This document shows positions 61,935 through 64,000 of a stretch of DNA of 64,000 bases, piece after piece (position 1 is the stretch's first letter; each line of letters starts with the position of its first letter). The DNA comes from Aquabacterium sp. A7-Y. GTDB taxonomy: Bacteria; Pseudomonadota; Gammaproteobacteria; Burkholderiales; Burkholderiaceae_C. A model generated the notes under the pieces. That model did no database searches, was not told where the DNA came from, and saw only the letters and a list, made by a program, of their open reading frames with translations. Location: positions 27,653-91,652 of the forward strand of contig NZ_JAPFBW010000029.1 of NCBI RefSeq assembly GCF_026153205.1, written 5' to 3'. The position numbers were made by a program, and so were the translations under genes.

Positions 61935-62243
61935 GAAAAAATCGGCGTTGGCCTCGAAGACGGCGGCGGCCAGCACCAGCGCGTCGTCGACGGCCAGCTG
62001 GTCCACCCAGGTGCGCGGCTTGCGAGCGGCCAGGGTCAGCGTCTGCAGCAGCGCCTCGCCGTGCTCTCCGAACAGCGCGAACCAGTCCGGCGCACCGGCC
62101 AGCTGCGCGGCAAAAGGCCGGACGGCCTTCAGCACCGCCGGCAGCTCGCCCAGCACGAGAGGGCGGATCTCGAGGCGTTCACCCGCGATGTCCAGTGGCT
62201 GTGCTGGCGGAACCAGGATCTCCAGATCGGGAGAGGCGTTCAT
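61851..62243 (-). CDS. phage tail assembly chaperone (gpG-like)
   Basis: This 130-residue protein (MNASPDLEILVPPAQPLDIA; GERLEIRPLVLGELPAVL; ALLQTLTLAARKPRTWVDQL) occupies the place of the tail chaperone between tube and tape measure. Near its end the codons GAT TTT TTC contain a correctly phased TTTTTTC. Frames shifted by -1 there make the longer gpGT-like product that ends at 61660; unshifted ribosomes stop at 61851. Both forms normally cooperate in tail assembly. The start at 62243 is preferred over one 33 bases earlier. Confidence 0.75.
   Translation of the reverse strand: MNASPDLEILVPPAQPLDIAGERLEIRPLVLGELPAVLKAVRPFAAQLAGAPDWFALFGEHGEALLQTLTLAARKPRTWVDQLAVDDALVLAAAVFEANADFFVRRVAPRIGALAQRLSTRLAGPTPSPG
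61935..61942 (-). promoter_or_regulatory. programmed -1 frameshift site (TTTTTTC)
   Basis: On the minus strand the codons are GAT TTT TTC, so the heptamer T-TTT-TTC is phased as X-XXY-YYZ. The -1 frame is open downstream, whereas the zero frame ends 81 bases later. A GC-rich stretch after the site could fold and stimulate shifting. Confidence 0.7.
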
Positions 62244-62253
62244 GTCGGATGCT

Positions 62254-63009
62254 TTACAGCAAAACAATTTTTCCAAACTGCCCGAGATCCCCCGCGGCCG
62301 GCTTCAGCGTGTCGGCGAGCACCTGGCCCGAGAGTTCGAACTTCAGCAGCTCGTCCGTGATCACCGAGAGTTCCTTGGCCGGATTGATGGCGACGCGGTA
62401 CAGGTCGATGACGACCTCGCTGTTGCCGTCGGCGGTGTTGAGGCCCTCGAAGCGCACCCAGCGCTCCGGCAGCGGCTGCGTGAACATCGAGGTCACCTGG
62501 GCCACGCCGTAGGCGTAGTCGACCTTGAAGGGCTCGACGTAGGGGCCGCCGGCCGTCTTGTCGTTGATGACCAGCGAGCCGTGTTTGGTGTTGACGCTGT
62601 ACTGGGCGGCTGGCAGCGTTTTGGGCGTGCCGGCGGTCGAGTCCTTGACCACGACTGCCGAGACGTTCTGCTTGGAAAGCAGGTAGAGGCTGCCCACCGT
62701 CGTCGGATTGGGCAGGGCCTCGGCGGTCACCGTGCCAGCGGCCTGGGCGAAGGTCGTGCCGTAGAGGCCCAGTGCCAGGTTGACGGGGATTAGCTCTTCC
62801 AGCGTGCAGGAGAACTCCCCCTTTTTGGTTTTGATCAGTTGCAGGTCGGTGAGGCGCTGGCCGCTGGTCGATTCCTGGTGCTCTAGGGTCTCGACGGAGA
62901 GGGACACCTTGAGTTCGGGCACGTTGCCGACATAGGACAGGCCGAGCGGGCGGCCCAGGGCATCGCGCGAACCGACGTAGACACGGCCTTGGCCGGAGAA
63001 GTAGGGCAT
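62254..63009 (-). CDS. phage major tail tube protein
   Basis: This 251-residue protein begins MPYFSGQGRVYVGSRDALGR and has the tube-type strands LSVETLEHQESTSGQRLTDL, KKGEFSCTLEELIPVNLALG and VTSMFTQPLPERWVRFEGLN, ending in FELSGQVLADTLKPA. This is the tube protein of lambda-like/GTA-like tails. It is followed closely by the chaperone genes (10 bases), the usual order. Confidence 0.8.
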   Translation of the reverse strand: MPYFSGQGRVYVGSRDALGRPLGLSYVGNVPELKVSLSVETLEHQESTSGQRLTDLQLIKTKKGEFSCTLEELIPVNLALGLYGTTFAQAAGTVTAEALPNPTTVGSLYLLSKQNVSAVVVKDSTAGTPKTLPAAQYSVNTKHGSLVINDKTAGGPYVEPFKVDYAYGVAQVTSMFTQPLPERWVRFEGLNTADGNSEVVIDLYRVAINPAKELSVITDELLKFELSGQVLADTLKPAAGDLGQFGKIVLL

Positions 63010-63011
63010 GG

Positions 63012-63215
63012 TTACTCGCTTTCGTTGGTGTGGTCGGGGTAGGAAGGGGTTGAGGCCAGCGCTTCCGCCGCCTCGGTGAGGCCGAGCTCGGCCAGCTGGC
63101 GCTGGCCGGTTTCGTTGGCATCGAGCAGGCGGCCACGGCCGTGACGCAGGTCGGAGACGGGCTGCAGCTCGCGCAGGCGGCGGCGGTCAACCGGGTCGGG
63201 TGAGGTCTTGGGCAT
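63012..63215 (-). CDS. small prophage protein before the tube gene
   Basis: This 67-residue polar protein (PDPVDRRRLRELQPVSDL; LGLTEAAEALASTPSYPD) lies 2 bases before the tube gene and overlaps the end of the tail terminator gene by 29 bases. Overlap and spacing support its existence. No family is recognised. Confidence 0.55.
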   Translation of the reverse strand: MPKTSPDPVDRRRLRELQPVSDLRHGRGRLLDANETGQRQLAELGLTEAAEALASTPSYPDHTNESE

Positions 63216-63624
63216 GGGTTCGGTAGCGGATCTCGTAGCGGGCCGGCATCGCCACCGCGCCGGCATCCGCGTCCTCGGCGTCCCACTCGCTGTCGATCTC
63301 CCGGAGGGCGATCGCGAGCCCGCCAAGGTTGGGATCGGCGAACAGGGCGGCGTGGGCGGCGACGACGAGCCGGTCGGCCACGTCGAAGGCGCTGTCGATG
63401 TCGGGGATGCCCCGGGCGACGGCGACGAGGCGGAAGGTCAGCGCGCGGTCGACCAGGGCGTTGGCGTGGCCCGTGACGGCGTCGGTTTCGGGAAACAGCA
63501 GCAGCGCCGGGCTGTCGTCGCGGCGTACCGGGGAGGTCGGTGCGCGCAGCACCGGGACCGGCGCCACGGCAACGGACAGGCGCGCCAGCACCGCCCGCAA
63601 GAGGCGCTCGCGGACGGAGGTCAT
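63187..63624 (-). CDS. tail terminator-type minor tail protein
   Basis: This 145-residue protein (MTSVRERLLRAVLARLSVAV; SPVRRDDSPALLLFPETDAV; IPDIDSAFDVADRLVVAAHA) has the order of siphovirus tail terminators (gpU/HK97 gp10 type), a protein that caps the tail tube. It lies between the head-tail gene and the tube gene. The start at 63624 is just after the upstream stop. Confidence 0.65.
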   Translation of the reverse strand: MTSVRERLLRAVLARLSVAVAPVPVLRAPTSPVRRDDSPALLLFPETDAVTGHANALVDRALTFRLVAVARGIPDIDSAFDVADRLVVAAHAALFADPNLGGLAIALREIDSEWDAEDADAGAVAMPARYEIRYRTHAQDLTRPG

Positions 63625-63635
63625 GGACAGGCGGG

Positions 63636-63920
63636 TCAGAGTCGGGTGAGCAGGGCCCGGCGTTCGCTGCCGTCCCCGACAGAGCGGACGTCCCGCACCC
63701 GGTAGGGCACGCCGCCGATGCGCAGGGACTGGCCGGCGGCCAGGTCGGGCAGCCACGACGCCGGGTAGCGGATCGCGTGGTCGGTGGACAGCGCCAGGCC
63801 GTCGAGCACTGTGTCGTCCGGTGCACGAAGTTCCACGAACAGCTGGTGCCTGTCCAGATCGATCTCGACGAGCAAGCCGGCGCGCGCGGCTGCCTCGTAG
63901 AGTTCTTCGATGCGGTACAT
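63636..63920 (-). CDS. phage head-tail joining-type protein
   Basis: This 94-residue protein (MYRIEELYEAAARAGLLVEI; DDTVLDGLALSTDHAIRYPA; SLRIGGVPYRVRDVRSVGDG) resembles small head-tail connector proteins. Its ATG overlaps the stop of the preceding gene (TGATG), so it is coupled to the upstream head genes that lie beyond the window. Confidence 0.6.
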   Translation of the reverse strand: MYRIEELYEAAARAGLLVEIDLDRHQLFVELRAPDDTVLDGLALSTDHAIRYPASWLPDLAAGQSLRIGGVPYRVRDVRSVGDGSERRALLTRL

Positions 63921-64000
63921 CAGGCCATCTTCAGTTTGACCAGCACGCCGGGTCGGTGGCACATCGGCAGCGGGTTGCTCTGCGTGTGCAGGTCGGTGCC
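63920..64000 (-). CDS. C-terminal end of a prophage structural protein
   Basis: Only the last 26 residues are visible, ending NPLPMCHRPGVLVKLKMA before the TGA at 63920. The gene extends past the right edge. By position it is a head or capsid-associated protein, which is an inference. Confidence 0.5.
   Translation of the reverse strand, partial: GTDLHTQSNPLPMCHRPGVLVKLKMA

Overview
The window is high-GC DNA from a betaproteobacterium, most likely a Burkholderiales member. I infer this from GC-rich third codon positions, the protein families present, lipoprotein boxes followed by a glycine run, and a vgrG/rhs/tad gene content typical of that group; no rRNA or complete tRNA is present to place it better. 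Nearly all of the window is accessory DNA.

Region by region. (1) 1-8.8 kb: end of a mobile or genomic-island segment. It holds a translationally coupled DUF2924 / large serine recombinase / small helical protein module (1.3-3.6 kb), a zinc-ribbon protein with an RNGSHH HEPN-like motif, a ribbon-helix-helix plus HTH regulator with palindromes in its leader, a membrane protein and a GIY-YIG-like protein. A terminator next to a tRNA 3'-end-like fragment near 5.4 kb may be an old attachment site. (2) 8.9-19.7 kb, minus strand: an orphan type VI secretion (T6SS) effector island read vgrG > rhs > immunity > PAAR > two zinc-ribbon-repeat proteins. The rhs tip is AT-rich, carries H-W-W and N-C-H motifs like those of permuted papain-like enzymes, and is coupled by a TAATG overlap to an exported candidate immunity protein. 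(3) 20-27 kb: small membrane proteins, a NucA/NucB-type nuclease lipoprotein followed by an SMI1/KNR4-type immunity protein, remnants of lysozyme, dnaE2 and SRAP genes, a DUF4259 gene and an Lnt-like gene. (4) 27.4-39.2 kb, plus strand: a Flp/Tad pilus locus (flp-like pilin, TadG-like, TadE-like, cpaB, cpaC, FHA-tadA, tadB, tadC, DUF192, tadE) with many ATGA/GTGA overlaps; no tadZ, tadV or tadD is seen. (5) 39.3-45.4 kb: a Sec-signal RHS-repeat protein with a PD-(D/E)XK C-terminal domain, followed by a PoNi-type (DUF1911) immunity gene that contains a run of ten C. (6) 45.5-46.8 kb: one orphan gene and a decayed lysozyme block that is a diverged repeat of 23.5-24.0 kb. (7) 46.8-64 kb, minus strand: the lysis, tail and head-tail genes of a siphovirus-type prophage that continues past the right edge.

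The prophage reads head-tail joining > tail terminator > tube > tail assembly chaperone with a correctly phased TTTTTTC -1 slippery site > DUF6441 > tape measure (one frameshift) > tail proteins > DUF2163 > tip protein > DUF2793 > DUF6127 > 3TM holin > HNH > lysozyme. A lipoprotein gene of opposite orientation (53.1 kb) interrupts the tail operon like a moron.

The strongest themes are polymorphic toxin/immunity pairs (papain-like Rhs, PoNe/PoNi, NucA/SMI1), PAAR-linked proteins built almost wholly of a repeated zinc ribbon, and the joining of a secreted RHS nuclease to a Tad pilus locus. All family assignments come from reading motifs by eye; no database search was run.
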